Counted from the stretch's first letter, positions 37,101-52,100 are shown. The stretch is 64,000 nucleotides of DNA from Baylisascaris procyonis (GCA_037389465.1 JAZARR010000247.1:558001-622000), one strand, 5' to 3'. Notes: generated from the sequence alone by a model not told the origin. A program made the numbers and translations.

Positions 37101-40100
37101 GATAACACCAACCAAAAAATTTATCAGCAACGCCAAAACTATGAAGAAAACACAAGTGCAAAAAATCCGGCATAAAAATCAAATCCATGAAGAGTTACGA
37201 CATCTACAATCAAAAACGTGTTACTGATCTTCAGTACGCACAGAGTAAAAGGCGGAAATTTGCCAAATTTTTCCCATCGTAGCCGGAGGCTTCTTCCAGA
37301 TTATGATGGATCATTCTAAATCATGGCTAATGAAAAAAATTCCTGATGAATTGACCTAATCCAAGCCGAGATATGCCCAAGAACGGATTTTCCTGTTCCC
37401 GAACGGATATCTCAACCGGATCATTAAATTTTCCGGAATTTTCTTCACAGGACCCTTCAGGCAAGAATTTCCAAGAGGTCCTGAAGAATGTTCCCACAAA
37501 AATGCAGAAACGACAACGAAATAACGTTTTCCGGATTGCTTTTCATACTTTGCAAAGATATTCTGCAAAAATTTCCATATACAAAATTTTTTCCGCAAAT
37601 TCGCACCCGTCCCCTAACATGTATTCTAAAATTTCTCACAAAACCAAAAGAAGAAGTCCAAATTCAAACAAATGGATAGAAGGATATGAACAAAAAATGC
37701 TTAAGCATGAAAAAATGTTTCGGCCGGAATTTCTCAAAGATTCAACAGGATAACACCTACCAAAAAATTTAACAGCAAAGCCCCACTATGAAGAAAACAC
37801 AAGTGCAAAAAATCCGGTAGAAAAAACAAATCCATGAAGAGTTCTGACATCTACAATCAAAAATGTGTTACTGATCTTCAGTACGTATAGAGTAAAAGTC
37901 GGAAATTTGCCAAATTTTTCCCATCGTAACCGAAAGCTTCTTCCAGATTATAATGGATCGTTCTAAATCATGGCTAATGAAAAAGATTCCTGATGAATTG
38001 ACCTAATCCAAGCCAAGATATGCCCAAGAACGGATTTTCCTGTTCCCGAACGGATATCTCAACCGGATCATTAAATTTTCCGAAATTTTCTGCACAGCAC
38101 CCTTCAGACAAGAATTTCCAAGAGGTCCTGAAGAAAGTTCCCACAAAAATGCAGAAACGACAACGAAATAACGTTTTCCGGATTGCTTTTCATACTTTGC
38201 AAAGATATTTAGGAAAGATTTCCATATTCAAAATTCTTTCCGCAAATTCGCACCCATCCCCTAACATGTCCCCTAAAATTCCTCACAAAACCAAAAAAAG
38301 AAGTCGAAATTCAAACAAATGGATAGAAAGATATGAACAAAAAATGCTTAAGTATGAAAAAATGTTTCGGCCGGAATTTCTGAAAGATTCAACAGAATAA
38401 CAGCTACCAAAAAATTTATCAGCAACGCCCCACTATGAAGAAAACACAAGTGCAAAAAATCCGGCAGAAAAAACAAATCCATGAAGACTTATGACATCTA
38501 CAATCAAAAATGTGTTACTGATCTTCAGTACGTATAGAGTAAAAATCGGAAATTTGCCAAATTTTTCCCATCGTAACCGCAACGCTCTTCCAGACTATGA
38601 TGGGCCATTCTAAGTCATGGCTAATGAAAAAGATTCCAGATGAATTGACCTAATCCAAGCCAAGATATGCCCAAGAACGGATTTTCTTGTTCCCGAACGG
38701 ATATCTCAACCGGATCATTAAATTTTCCGAAATTTTCTGCACAGCACCCTTCAGACAAGAATTTCCAAGAGGTCCTGAAGAAAGTTCCCACAAAAATGCA
38801 GAAACGACAACGAAATAACGTTTTCCGGATTGCTTTTCATACTTTGCAAAGATATTTAGGAAAGATTTCCATATTCAAAATTCTTTCCGCAAATTCGCAC
38901 CCATCCCCTAACATGTCCCCTAAAATTCCTCACAAAACCAAAAAAAGAAGTCGAAATTCAAACAAATGGATAGAAAGATATGAACAAAAAATGCTTAAGT
39001 ATGAAAAAATGTTTCGGCCGGAATTTCTGAAAGATTCAACAGAATAACAGCTACCAAAAAATTTATCAGCAACGCCCCACTATGAAGAAAACACAAGTGC
39101 AAAAAATCCGGTAGAAAAAACAAATCCATGAAGAGTTCTGACATCTACAATCAAAAATGTGTTACTGATCTTCAGTACGTATAGAGTAAAAGTCGGAAAT
39201 TTGCCAAATTTTTCCCATCGTAACCGAAAGCTTCTTCCAGATTATAATGGATCGTTCTAAATCATGGCTAATGAAAAAGATTCCTGATGAATTGACCTAA
39301 TCCAAGCCAAGATATGCCCAAGAACGGATTTTCCTGTTCCCGAACGGATATCTCAACCGGATCATTAAATTTTCCGAAATTTTCTGCACAGCACCCTTCA
39401 GACAAGAATTTCCAAGAGGTCCTGAAGAAAGTTCCCACAAAAATGCAGAAACGACAACGAAATAACGTTTTCCGGATTGCTTTTCATACTTTGCAAAGAT
39501 ATTTAGGAAAGATTTCCATATTCAAAATTCTTTCCGCAAATTCGCACCCATCCCCTAACATGTATTCTAAAATTTCTCACAAAACCAAAAGAAGAAGTCC
39601 AAATTCAAACAAATGGATAGAAGGATATGAACAAAAAATGCTTAAGCATGAAAAAATGTTTCGGCCGGAATTTCTCAAAGATTCAACAGGATAACACCTA
39701 CCAAAAAATTTAACAGCAAAGCCCCACTATGAAGAAAACACAAGTGCAAAAAATCCGGTAGAAAAAACAAATCCATGAAGAGTTCTGACATCTACAATCA
39801 AAAATGTGTTACTGATCTTCAGTACGTATAGAGTAAAAGTCGGAAATTTGCCAAATTTTTCCCATCGTAACCGAAAGCTTCTTCCAGATTATAATGGATC
39901 GTTCTAAATCATGGCTAATGAAAAAGATTCCTGATGAATTGACCTAATCCAAGCCAAGATATGCCCAAGAACGGATTTTCCTGTTCCCGAACGGATATCT
40001 CAACCGGATCATTAAATTTTCCGAAATTTTCTGCACAGCACCCTTCAGACAAGAATTTCCAAGAGGTCCTGAAGAAAGTTCAAGCAAAAATGCAGAAACG

Positions 40101-41250
40101 ACAACGAAATAACGTTTTCCGGATTGCTTTTCATACTTTGCAAAGATATTCTGCAAAAATTTCCATATACAAAATTTTTTCCGCAAATTCGCACCCGTCC
40201 CCTAACATGTATTCTAAAATTTCTCACAAAACCAAAAGAAGAAGTCCAAATTCAAACAAATGGATAGAAGGATATGAACAAAAATGCTTAAGTATGAAAA
40301 AATGTTTCGGCCGGAATTTCTCAAAGATTCAACAGGATAACACCTACCAAAAAATTTAACAGCAAAGCCCCACTATGAAGAAAACACAAGTGCAAAAAAT
40401 CCGGTAGAAAAAACAAATCCATGAAGAGTTCTGACATCTACAATCAAAAATGTGTTACTGATCTTCAGTACGTATAGAGTAAAAATCGGAAATTTGCCAA
40501 ATTTTTCCCATCGTAACCGCAACGCTCTTCCAGATTATGATGGGCCATTCTAAATCATGGCTAATGAAAAAGATTCCAGATGAACTGACCTAATCCAAGC
40601 CAAGATATGCCCAAGAACGGTTTTCCTGTTCCCGAACGGATACCTCAACCGGATCATTAAATTTTCCGGAATTTTCTTCACAGCACCCTTCAGACAAGAA
40701 TTTCCAAGAGGTCCTGAAGAAAGTTCGAATAAAAATGGAGAAACGACAACGAAATAACGTTTTCCGGATTGCTTTTCATACTTTGCAAAGATATTCCGGA
40801 AAAATTTTCATATTCAAAATTTTTTCCGCAAATTTGCACCCACCCCTAGCATGCCCCCTAAAATTCCTCACAAAACCAAAAAAAGAAGTCCAAATTCAAA
40901 CAAACGGATAGAAAGATATGAACAAAAATGCTTAAGTATGAAAAAATGTTTCGGCCGGAATTTCTCAAAGATTCAACAGGATAACACCTACCAAAAAATT
41001 TAACAGCAAAGCCCCACTATGAAGAAAACACAAGTGCAAAAAATCCGGTAGAAAAAACAAATCCATGAAGAGTTCTGACATCTACAATCAAAAATGTGTT
41101 ACTGATCTTCAGTACGTATAGAGTAAAAGTCGGAAATTTGCCAAATTTTTCCCATCGTAACCGAGAGCTTCTTCCAGATTATAATGGATCGTTCTAAATC
41201 ATGGCTAATGAAAAAGATTCCTGATGAATTGACCTAATCCAAGCCAAGAT
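34140..41250 (+). repeat. Higher-order mosaic block, units 3-13
   Basis: Units fall into variants. A: acaggacccttcaggc, with an atgtattct change. B: gatatttaggaaag, with aagtcgaaat. C: gttcaagcaaaaatg with the atgtattct change. E: aacggttttcc with an internal catgccccc. The order is A B C B E in units 3-7, then A B B B/C C E in units 8-13. The stretch from the tail of unit 2 to the start of unit 5 recurs 3233 bp later (tail of unit 7 to start of unit 10), and the unit 6 tail plus E unit recurs 3879 bp later (unit 12 tail plus unit 13). This is local higher-order structure of 5-6 units rather than one regular period. Confidence 0.8.
39314..39960 (+). repeat. Chimeric satellite unit 11 (B-type left, A/C-type right)
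   Basis: The left part matches B units through gcacccatcccc, including the gatatttaggaaag marker. The right part matches A/C units from attctaaaatttctc onward, including agaagaagtcc and gaaggatatg. A and C units have gcacccgtcccc before the shared cctaacatgt, so the switch lies in about 39551-39563. This indicates unequal crossover or gene conversion between variants. Confidence 0.8.
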
Positions 41251-43186
41251 ATGCCCAAGAACGGATTTTCCTGTTCCCGAACGGATATCTCAACCGGATC
41301 ATTAAATTTTCCGAAATTTTCTGCACAGCACCCTTCAGACAAGAATTTCCAAGAGGTCCTGAAGAAAGTTCCCACAAAAATGCAGAAACGACAACGAAAT
41401 AACGTTTTCCGGATTGCTTTTCATACTTTGCAAAGATATTTAGGAAAGATTTCCATATTCAAAATTCTTTCCGCAAATTCGCACCCATCCCCTAACATGT
41501 CCCCTAAAATTCCTCACAAAACCAAAAAAAGAAGTCGAAATTCAAACAAATGGATAGAAAGATATGAACAAAAAATGCTTAAGTATGAAAAAATGTTTCG
41601 GCCGGAATTTCTGAAAGATTCAACAGAATAACAGCTACCAAAAAATTTATCAGCAACGCCCCACTATGAAGAAAACACAAGTGCAAAAAATCCGGCAGAA
41701 AAAACAAATCCATGAAGACTTATGACATCTACAATCAAAAATGTGTTACTGATCTTCAGTACGTATAGAGTAAAAATCGGAAATTTGCCAAATTTTTCCC
41801 ATCGTAACCGGAACGCTCTTCCAGATTATGATGGGCCATTCTAAATCATGGCTAATGAAAAAGATTCCAGATGAATTGACCTAATCCAAGGCAAGATATG
41901 CCCAAGAACGGTTTTCCTGTTCCCGAACGGATACCTCAACCGGATCGTTAAATTTTCCGGAATTTTCTTCACAGCACCCTTCAGACAAGAATTTCCAAGA
42001 GGTCCTGAAGAAAGTTCCCACAAAAATGCAGAAACGACAACGAAATAACGTTTTCCGGATTGCTTTTCATACTTTGCAAAGATATTCAGGAAAAATTTAA
42101 ATATTCAAAATTTTTTCCGCAAATTCGCACCCATCCCACAACATGTCCCCTAAAATTCCTCACAAAACCAAAAAAAGAAGTCCAAATTCTAACAAACGGA
42201 TAGAAAGATATCAACAAAAATGCTTAAGTATGAAAAAATGTTTCGGCCGGAATTTCTCAAAGATTCAACAGATAACAGCTACCAAAAAATTTATCAGCAA
42301 CGCCCCACTATGAAGAAAACACAAGTGCAAAAAATCCGGCAGAAAAAACAAATCCATGAAGAGTTATGACATCTACAATCAAAAATGTGTTACTGATCTT
42401 CAGTACGTATAGAGTAAAAGTCGGAAATTTGCCAAATTTTTCCCATCGTAACCGGAACGCTCTTCCAGATTATGATGGGCCATTCTAAATCATGGCTAAT
42501 GAAAAAGATTCCAGATGAATTGACCTAATCCAAGCCAAGATATGCCCAAGAACGGTTTTCCTGTTCCCGAACGGATACCTCAACCGGATCATTAAATTTT
42601 CCGGAATTTTCTTCACAGCACCCTTCAGACAAGAATTTCCAAGAGGTCCTGAAGAAAGTTCGAATAAAAATGGAGAAACGACAACGAAATAACGTTTTCC
42701 GGATTGCTTTTCATACTTTGCAAAGATATTCCGGAAAAATTTTCATATTCAAAATTTTTTCCGCAAATTTGCACCCATCCCCTAGCATGTCCCCTAAAAT
42801 TCCTCACAAAACCAAAAAAAGAAGTCCAAATTCAAACAAACGGATAGAAAGATATGAACAAAAATGCTTAAGTATGAAAAAATGTTTCGGCCGGAATTTC
42901 TCAAAGATTCAACAGGATAACACCTACCAAAAAATTTATCAGCAACGCCAAAACTATGAAGAAAACACAAGTGCAAAAAATCCCGCAGAAAAAACAAATC
43001 CATCAAGAGTTATGACATCTACAATCAAAAATGTGTTACTGATCTTCAGTACGTATAGAGTAAAAGTCGGAAATTTGCCAAATTTTTCCCATCGTAACCG
43101 AAAGCTTCTTCCAGATTATGATGGATCATTCTAAACCATGGCAAATGAAAAAGATTCTGATGAATTGACCTAATCCAAGCCAAGAT

Positions 43187-46100
43187 ATGCCCAAGAACGG
43201 ATTTTCCTGTTCCCGAACGGATATCTCAACCGGATCATTAAATTTTCCGAAATTTTCTTCACAGCACCCTTCAGACAAGAATTCCCAAGAGGTCCTGAAG
43301 AAAGTTCCCACAAAAATGCAGAAACGACAACGAAATAACGTTTTCCGGATTGCTTTTCATACTTTGCAAAGATATTCCGGAAAAATTTCCATATTCAAAA
43401 TTTTTTCCGCAAATTCGCACCCATCCCCTAACATGTCCCCTAAAATTCCTCACAAAACCAAAAAAAGAAGTCGAAATTCAAACAAATGGATAGAAAGATA
43501 TGAACAAAAATGCTTAAGTATGAAAAAATGTTTCGGCCGGAATTTCTCAAAGATTCAACAGAATAACAGCTACCAAAAAATTTATCAGCAACGCCCCACT
43601 ATGAAGAAAACACAAGTGCAAAAAATCCGGCAGAAAAAACAAATCCATGAAGAGTTATGACATCTACAATCAAAAATGTGTTACTGATCTTCAGTACGTA
43701 TAGAGTAAAAGTCGGAAATTTGCCAAATTTTTCCCATCGTAACCGGAACGCTCTTCCAGATTATGATGGGCCATTCTAAATCATGGCTAATGAAAAAGAT
43801 TCCAGATGAATTGACCTAATCCAAGCCAAGATATGCCCAAGAACGGATTTTCCTGTTCCCGAACGGATATCTCAACCGGATCATTAAATTTTCCGGAATT
43901 TTCTTCACAGCACCCTTCAGACAAGAATTTCCAAGAGGTCCTGAAGAAAGTTCCCACAAAAATGCAGAAACGACAACGAAATAACGTTTTCCGGATTGCT
44001 TTTCATACTTTGCAAAGATATTTAGGAAAATTTCCATATTCAAAATTTTTCCGCAAATTCGCACCCATCCCCTAACATGTCCCCTAAAATTCCTCACAAA
44101 ACCAAAAAAAGAAGTCGAAATTCAAACAAATGGATAGAAAGATATGAACAAAAATGCTTAAGTATGAAAAAATGTTTCGGCCGGAATTTCTCAAAGATTC
44201 AACAGAATAACAGCTACCAAAAAATTTATCAGCAACGCCCCACTATGAAGAAAACACAAGTGCAAAAAATCCGGCAGAAAAAACAAATCCATGAAGAGTT
44301 ATGACATCTACAATCAAAAATGTGTTACTGATCTTCAGTACGTATAGAGTAAAAGTCGGAAATTTGCCAAATTTTTCCCATCGTAACCGGAACGCTCTTC
44401 CAGATTATGATGGGCCATTCTAAATCATGGCTAATGAAAAAGATTCCAGATGAATTGACCTAATCCAAGCCAAGATATGCCCAAGAACGGATTTTCCTGT
44501 TCCCGAACGGATATCTCAACCGGATCATTAAATTTTCCGAAATTTTCTTCACAGCACCCTTCAGACAAGAATTCCCAAGAGGTCCTGAAGAAAGTTCCCA
44601 CAAAAATGCAGAAACGACAACGAAATAACGTTTTCCGGATTGCTTTTCATACTTTGCAAAGATATTCCGGAAAAATTTCCATATTCAAAATTTTTTCCGC
44701 AAATTCGCACCCACCCCTAACATGTCCCCTAAAATTCCTCACAAAACCAAAAAAAGAAGTCCAAATTCAAACAAACGGATAGAAAGATATGAACAAAAAT
44801 GCTTAAGTATGAAAAAATGTTTCGGCCGGAATTTCTCAAAGATTCAACAGGATAACACCTACCAAAAAATTTATCAGCAACGCCAAAACTATGAAGAAAA
44901 CACAAGTGCAAAAAATCCGGCAGAAAAAACAAATCCATGAAGAGTTCTGACATCTACAATCAAAAATGTGTTACTGATCTTCAGTACGTATAGAGTAAAA
45001 GTCGGAAATTTGCCAAATTTTTCCCATCGTAACCGGAACGCTCTTCCAGATTATGATGGGCCATTCTAAATCATGGCTAATGAAAAAGATTCCTGATGAA
45101 TTGACCTAATCCAAGCCAAGATATGCCCAAGAACGGATTTTCCTGTTCCCGAACGGATATCTCAACCGGATCATTAAATTTTCCGAAATTTTCTGCACAG
45201 CACCCTTCAGACAAGAATTTCCAAGAGGTCCTGAAGAAAGTTCCCACAAAAATGCAGAAACGACAACGAAATAACGTTTTCCGGATTGCTTTTCATACTT
45301 TGCAAAGATATTCCGGAAAAATTTTCATATTCAAAACTTTTTCCGCAAATTCGCACCCATCCCATAACATGTCCCCTAAAATTCCTCACAAAACCAAAAA
45401 AAGAAGTCCAAATTCAAACAAATGGATAGAAAGATATGAACAAAAATGCTTAAGTATGAAAAAATGTTTCGGCCGGAATTTCTCAAAGATTCAACAGGAT
45501 AACACCTACCACAAAATTTATCAGCAACGCTCCACTATCAAGAAAACACAAGTGCAAAAAATCCGGCAGAAAAATCAAATCCATGAAGAGTTATGACATC
45601 TACAATCAAAAATGTGTTACTGATCTTCAGTACGTATAGAGTAAAAGTCGGAAATTTGCCAAATTTTTCCCATCGTAACCGGAACGCTCTTCCAGATTAT
45701 GATGGGCCATTCTAAATCATGGCTAATGAAAAAGATTCCTGATGAATTGACCTAATCCAAGCCGAGATATGCCCAAGAACGGATTTTCCTGTTCCCGAAC
45801 GGATATCTCAACCGGATCATTAAATTTTCCGGAATTTTCTTCACAGCACCCTTCAGACAAGAATTTCCAAGAGGTCCTGAAGAAAGTTCCCACAAAAATG
45901 CAGAAACGACAACGAAATAACGTTTTCCGGATTGCTTTTCATACTTTGCAAAGATATTCAGGAAAAATTTCCATATTCAAAATTTTTTCCGCAAATTCGC
46001 ACCCATCCCTAACATGTCCCCTAAAATTCCTCACAAAACCAAAAAAAGAAGTCCAAATTCTAACAAACGAATAGAAAGATATGAACAAAAATGCTTAAGT

Positions 46101-49100
46101 ATGAAAAAATCTTTCGGCCGGAATTTCTCAAAGATTCAACAGGATAACACCTACCACAAAATTTATCAGCAACGCCCCACTATGAAGAAAACACAAGTGC
46201 AAAAAATCCGGCAGAAAAATCAAATCCATGAAGAGTTATGACATCTACAATCAAAAATGTGTTACTGATCTTCAGTACGCACAGAGTAAAAGTCGGAAAT
46301 TTGCCAAATTTTTCCCATCGTAACCGGAGGCTTCTTCCAGATTATGATGGATCATTCTAAATCATGGCTAATGAAAAAGATTCCAGATGAATTGACCTAA
46401 TCCAAGCCGAGATATGCCCAAGAACGGATTTTCCTGTTCCCGAACGGATATCTCAACCGGATCATTAAATTTTCCGGAATTTTCTTCACAGCACCCTTCA
46501 GACAAGAATTTCCAAGAGGTCCTGAAGAAAGTTCCCACAAAAATGCAGAAACGACAACGAAATAACGTTTTCCGGATTGCTTTTCATACTTTGCAAAGAT
46601 ATTCCGGAAAAATTTCCATATTCAAAATTTTTTCCGCAAATTCGCACCCATCCCACTAACATGTCCCCTAAAATTCCTCACAAAACCAAAAAAAGAAGTC
46701 CAAATTCTAACAAACGATAGAAAGATATGAACAAAAATGCTTAAGTATGAAAAAATCTTTCGGCCGGAATTTCTCAAAGATTCAACAGGATAACACCTAC
46801 CAAAAAATTTATCAGCAACGCCCCACTATGAAGAAAACACAAGTGCAAAAAATCCGGCAGAAAAAACAAATCCATGAAGAGTTATGACATCTACAATCAA
46901 AAATGTGTTACTGATCTTCAGTACGTACAGAGTAAAAGTCGGAAATTTGCCAAATTTTTCCCATCGTAACCGGAACGCTTCTTCCAGATTATGATGGATC
47001 ATTCTAAATCATGGCTAATGAAAAAGATTCCTGATGAATTGACCTAATCCAAGCCAAGATATGCCCAAGAACGGATTTTCCTGTTCCCGAACGGATATCT
47101 CAACCGGATCATTAAATTTTCCGGAATTTTCTTCACAGCACCCTTCAGACAAGAATTTCCAAGAGGTCCTGAAGAAAGTTCCCACAAAAATGCAGAAACG
47201 ACAACGAAATAACGTTTTCCGGATTGCTTTTCATACTTTGCAAAGATATTCCGGAAAAATTTCCATATTCAAAATTTTTTCCGCAAATTCGCACCCATCC
47301 CCAACATGTCCCCTAAAATTCCTCACAAAACCAAAAAAAGAAGTCCAAATTCTAACAAACGAATAGAAAGATATGAACAAAAATGCTTAAGTATGAAAAA
47401 ATATTTCGGCCGGAATTTCTCAAAGATTCAACAGGATAACACCTACCAAAAAATTTATCAGCAACGCCCCACTATGAAGAAAACACAAGTGCAAAAAATC
47501 CGGCAGAAAAAACAAATCCATGAAGAGTTATGACATCTACAATCAAAAATGTGTTACTGATCTTCAGTACGTATAGAGTAAAAGTCGGAAATTTGCCAAA
47601 TTTTTCCCATCGTAACCGGAACGCTCTTCCAGATTACGATGGGCCATTCTAAATCATGGCTAATGAAAAAGATTCCTGATGAATTGACCTAATCCAAGCC
47701 AAGATATGCCCAAGAACGGATTTTCCTGTTCCCGAACGGATATCTCAACCGGATCATTAAATTTTCCGGAATTTTCTTCACAGCACCCTTCAGACAAGAA
47801 TTTCCAAGAGGTCCTGAAGAAAGTTCCCACAAAAATGCAGAAACGACAACGAAATAACGTTTTCCGGATTGCTTTTCATACTTTGCAAAGATATTCCGGA
47901 AAAATTTTCATATTCAAAATTTTTTCCGCAAATTCGCACCCATCCCATAACATGTCCCCTAAAATTCCTCACAAAACCAAAAAAAGAAGTCCAAATTCAA
48001 ACAAACGGATAGAAAGATATCAACAAAAATGCTTAAGTATGAAAAAATGTTTCGGCCGGAATTTCTCAAAGATTCAACAGGATAACACCAACCAAAAAAT
48101 TTATCAGCAACGCTCCACTATCAAGAAAACACAAGTGCAAAAAATCCGGCAGAAAAAACAAATCCATGAAGAGTTATGACATCTACAATCAAAAATGTGT
48201 TACTGATCTTCAGTACGTACAGAGTAAAAGTCGGAAATTTGCCAAATTTTTCCCATCGTAACCGGAACGCTCTTCCAGATTATGATGGATCATTCTAAAT
48301 CATGGCTAATGAAAAAGATTCCTGATGAATTGACCTAATCCAAGCCGAGATATGCCCAAGAACGGATTTTCCTGTTCCCGAACGGATATCTCAACCGGAT
48401 CATTAAATTTTCCGGAATTTTCTTCACAGCACCCTTCAGACAAGAATTTCCAAGAGGTCCTGAAGAAAGTTCCCACAAAAATGCAGAAACGACAACGAAA
48501 TAACGTTTTCCGGATTGCTTTTCATACTTTGCAAAGATATTCCGGAAAAATTTCCATATTCAAAATTTTTTCCGCAAATTCGCACCCATCCCACAACATG
48601 TCCCCTAAAATTCCTCACAAAACCAAAAAAAGAAGTCCAAATTCTAACAAACGAATAGAAAGATATGAACAAAAATGCTTAAGTATGAAAAAATCTTTCG
48701 GCCGGAATTTCTCAAAGATTCAACAGGATAACACCTACCACAAAATTTATCAGCAACGCTCCACTATCAAGAAAACACAAGTGCAAAAAATCCGGCAGAA
48801 AAATCAAATCCATGAAGAGTTATGACATCTACAATCAAAAATGTGTTACTGATCTTCAGTACGCACAGAGTAAAAGTCGGAAATTTGCCAAATTTTTCCC
48901 ATCGTAACCGGAGGCTTCTTCCAGATTATGATGGATCATTCTAAATCATGGCTAATGAAAAAGATTCCTGATGAATTGACCTAATCCAAGCCGAGATATG
49001 CCCAAGAACGGATTTTCCTGTTCCCGAACGGATATCTCAACCGGATCATTAAATTTTCCGGAATTTTCTTCACAGCACCCTTCAGACAAGAATTTCCAAG

Positions 49101-52100
49101 AGGTCCTGAAGAAAGTTCCCACAAAAATGCAGAAACGACAACGAAATAACGTTTTCCGGATTGCTTTTCATACTTTGCAAAGATATTCCGGAAAAATTTC
49201 CATATTCAAATTTTTTCCGCAAATTCGCACCCATCCCCTAACATGTCCCCTAAAATTCCTCACAAAACCAAAAAAAGAAGTCCAAATTCTAACAAACGGA
49301 TAGAAAGATATGAACAAAAATGCTTAAGTATGAAAAAATCTTTCGGCCGGAATTTCTCAAAGATTCAACAGGATAACACCTACCAAAAAATTTATCAGCA
49401 ACGCCCCACTATGAAGAAAACACAAGTGCAAAAAATCCGGCAGAAAAAACAAATCCATGAAGAGTTATGACATCTACAATCAAAAATGTGTTACTGATCT
49501 TCAGTACGCACAGAGTAAAAGTCGGAAATTTGCCAAATTTTTCCCATCGTAACCGGAACGCTTCTTCCAGATTATGATGGATCATTCTAAATCATGGCTA
49601 ATGAAAAAGATTCCTGATGAATTGACCTAATCCAAGCCAAGATATGCCCAAGAACGGATTTTCCTGTTCCCGAACGGATATCTCAACCGGATCATTAAAT
49701 TTTCCGGAATTTTCTTCACAGCACCCTTCAGACAAGAATTTCCAAGAGGTCCTGAAGAAAGTTCCCACAAAAATGCAGAAACGACAACGAAATAACGTTT
49801 TCCGGATTGCTTTTCATACTTTGCAAAGATATTCCGGAAAAATTTCCATATTCAAAATTTTTTCCGCAAATTCGCACCCATCCCCTAACATGTCCCCTAA
49901 AATTCCTCACAAAACCAAAAAAAGAAGTCCAAATTCAAACAAACGGATAGAAAGATATGAACAAAAATGCTTAAGTATGAAAAAATGTTTCGGCCGGAAT
50001 TTCTCAAAGATTCAACAGGATAACACCTACCAAAAAATTTATCAGCAACGCCCCACTATGAAGAAAACACAAGTGCAAAAAATCCGGCAGAAAAAACAAA
50101 TCCATGAAGAGTTATGACATCTACAATCAAAAATGTGTTACTGATCTTCAGTACGTATAGAGTAAAAGTCGGAAATTTGCCAAATTTTTCCCATCGTAAC
50201 CGGAACGCTCTTCCAGATTATGATGGATCATTCTAAATCATGGCTAATGAAAAAGATTCCTGATGAATTGACCTAATCCAAGCCAAGATATGCCCAAGAA
50301 CGGATTTTCCTGTTCCCGAACGGATATCTCAACCGGATCATTAAATTTTCCGGAATTTTCTTCACAGCACCCTTCAGACAAGAATTTCCAAGAGGTCCTG
50401 AAGAAAGTTCCCACAAAAATGCAGAAACGACAACGAAATAACGTTTTCCGGATTGCTTTTCATACTTTGCAAAGATATTCCGGAAAAATTTCCATATTCA
50501 AAATTTTTTCCGCAAATTCGCACCCATCCCCTAACATGTCCCCTAAAATTCCTCACAAAACCAAAAAAAGAAGTCCAAATTCAAACAAACGGATAGAAAG
50601 ATATGAACAAAAATGCTTAAGTATGAAAAAATGTTTCGGCCGGAATTTCTCAAAGATTCAACAGGATAACACCTACCAAAAAATTTATCAGCAACGCCCC
50701 ACTATGAAGAAAACACAAGTGCAAAAAATCCGGCAGAAAAAACAAATCCATGAAGAGTTACGACATCTACAATCAAAAATGTGTTACTGATCTTCAGTAC
50801 GTATAGAGTAAAAGTCGGAAATTTGCCAAATTTTTCCCATCGTAACCGGAACGCTCTTCCAGATTATGATGGGGCATTCTAAATCGTGGCTAATGAAAAA
50901 GATTCCTGATGAATTGACCTAATCCAAGCCAAGATATGCCCAAGAACGGATTTTCCTGTTCCCGAACGGATATCTCAACCGGATCATTAAATTTTCCGGA
51001 ATTTTCTTCACAGCACCCTTCAGACAAGAATTTCCAAGAGGTCCTGAAGAAAGTTCCCACAAAAATGCAGAAACGACAACGAAATAACGTTTTCCGGATT
51101 GCTTTTCATACTTTGCAAAGATATTCAGGAAAAATTTAAATATTCAAAATTTTTTCCGCAAATTCGCACCCATCCCCTAACATGTAGCCTAAAATTCCTC
51201 ACAAAACCAAAAAAAGAAGTCCAAATTCTAACAAACGAATAGAAAGATATCAACAAAAATGCTTAAGTATGAAAAAATATTTCGGCCGGAATTTTTCAAA
51301 GATTCAACAGGATAACACCTACCAAAAAATTTATCAGCAACGCCCCACTATGAAGAAAACACGAGTGCAAGAAATCCGGCAGAAAAAACAAATCCATGAA
51401 GAGTTATGACATCTACAATCAAAAATGTGTTACTGATCTTCAGTACGTATAGAGTAAAAGTCGGAAATTTGCCAAATTTTTCCCATCGTAACCGGAACGC
51501 TCTTCCAGATTATGATGGGGCATTCTAAATCATGGCTAATGAAAAAGATTCCTGATGAATTGACCTAATCCAAGCCAAGATATGCCCAAGAACGGATTTT
51601 CCTGTTCCCGAACGGATATCTCAACCGCATCATTAAATTTTCCGGAATTTTCTTCACAGCACCCTTCAGACAAGAATTTCCAAGAGGTCCTGAAGAAAGT
51701 TCCCACAAAAATGCAGAAACGACAACGAAATAACGTTTTCCGGATTGCTTTTCATACTTTGCAAAGATATTCCGGAAAAATTTCCATATTCAAAATTTTT
51801 TCCGCAAATTCGCACCCATCCCCTAACATGTCCCCTAAAATTCCTCACAAAACCAAAAAAAGAAGTCCAAATTCAAACAAACGGATAGAAAGATATGAAC
51901 AAAAATGCTTAAGTATGAAAAAATCTTTCGGCCGGAATTTCTCAAAGATTCAACAGGATAACACCTACCAAAAAATTTATCAGCAACGCCCCACTATGAA
52001 GAAAACACAAGTGCAAAAAATCCGGCAGAAAAAACAAATCCATGAAGAGTTATGACATCTACAATCAAAAATGTGTTACTGATCTTCAGTACGTATAGAG

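Noticed and set aside
49610..49660. Hammerhead ribozyme suggested by ctgatga in each satellite unit
   Set aside because: No GAAA core at a fitting distance, no flanking stems and no suitable cleavage triplet could be placed.
49610..49770. C/D-box snoRNA from tgatga and a later ctga in the unit
   Set aside because: The boxes are about 140 nt apart and there is no terminal stem pairing.
49644..50289. CENP-B box in the satellite unit
   Set aside because: The nearest candidates (ttcg in the acgacaacgaaat region; cgggaa on the opposite strand of ttcccg) fail the required core positions.
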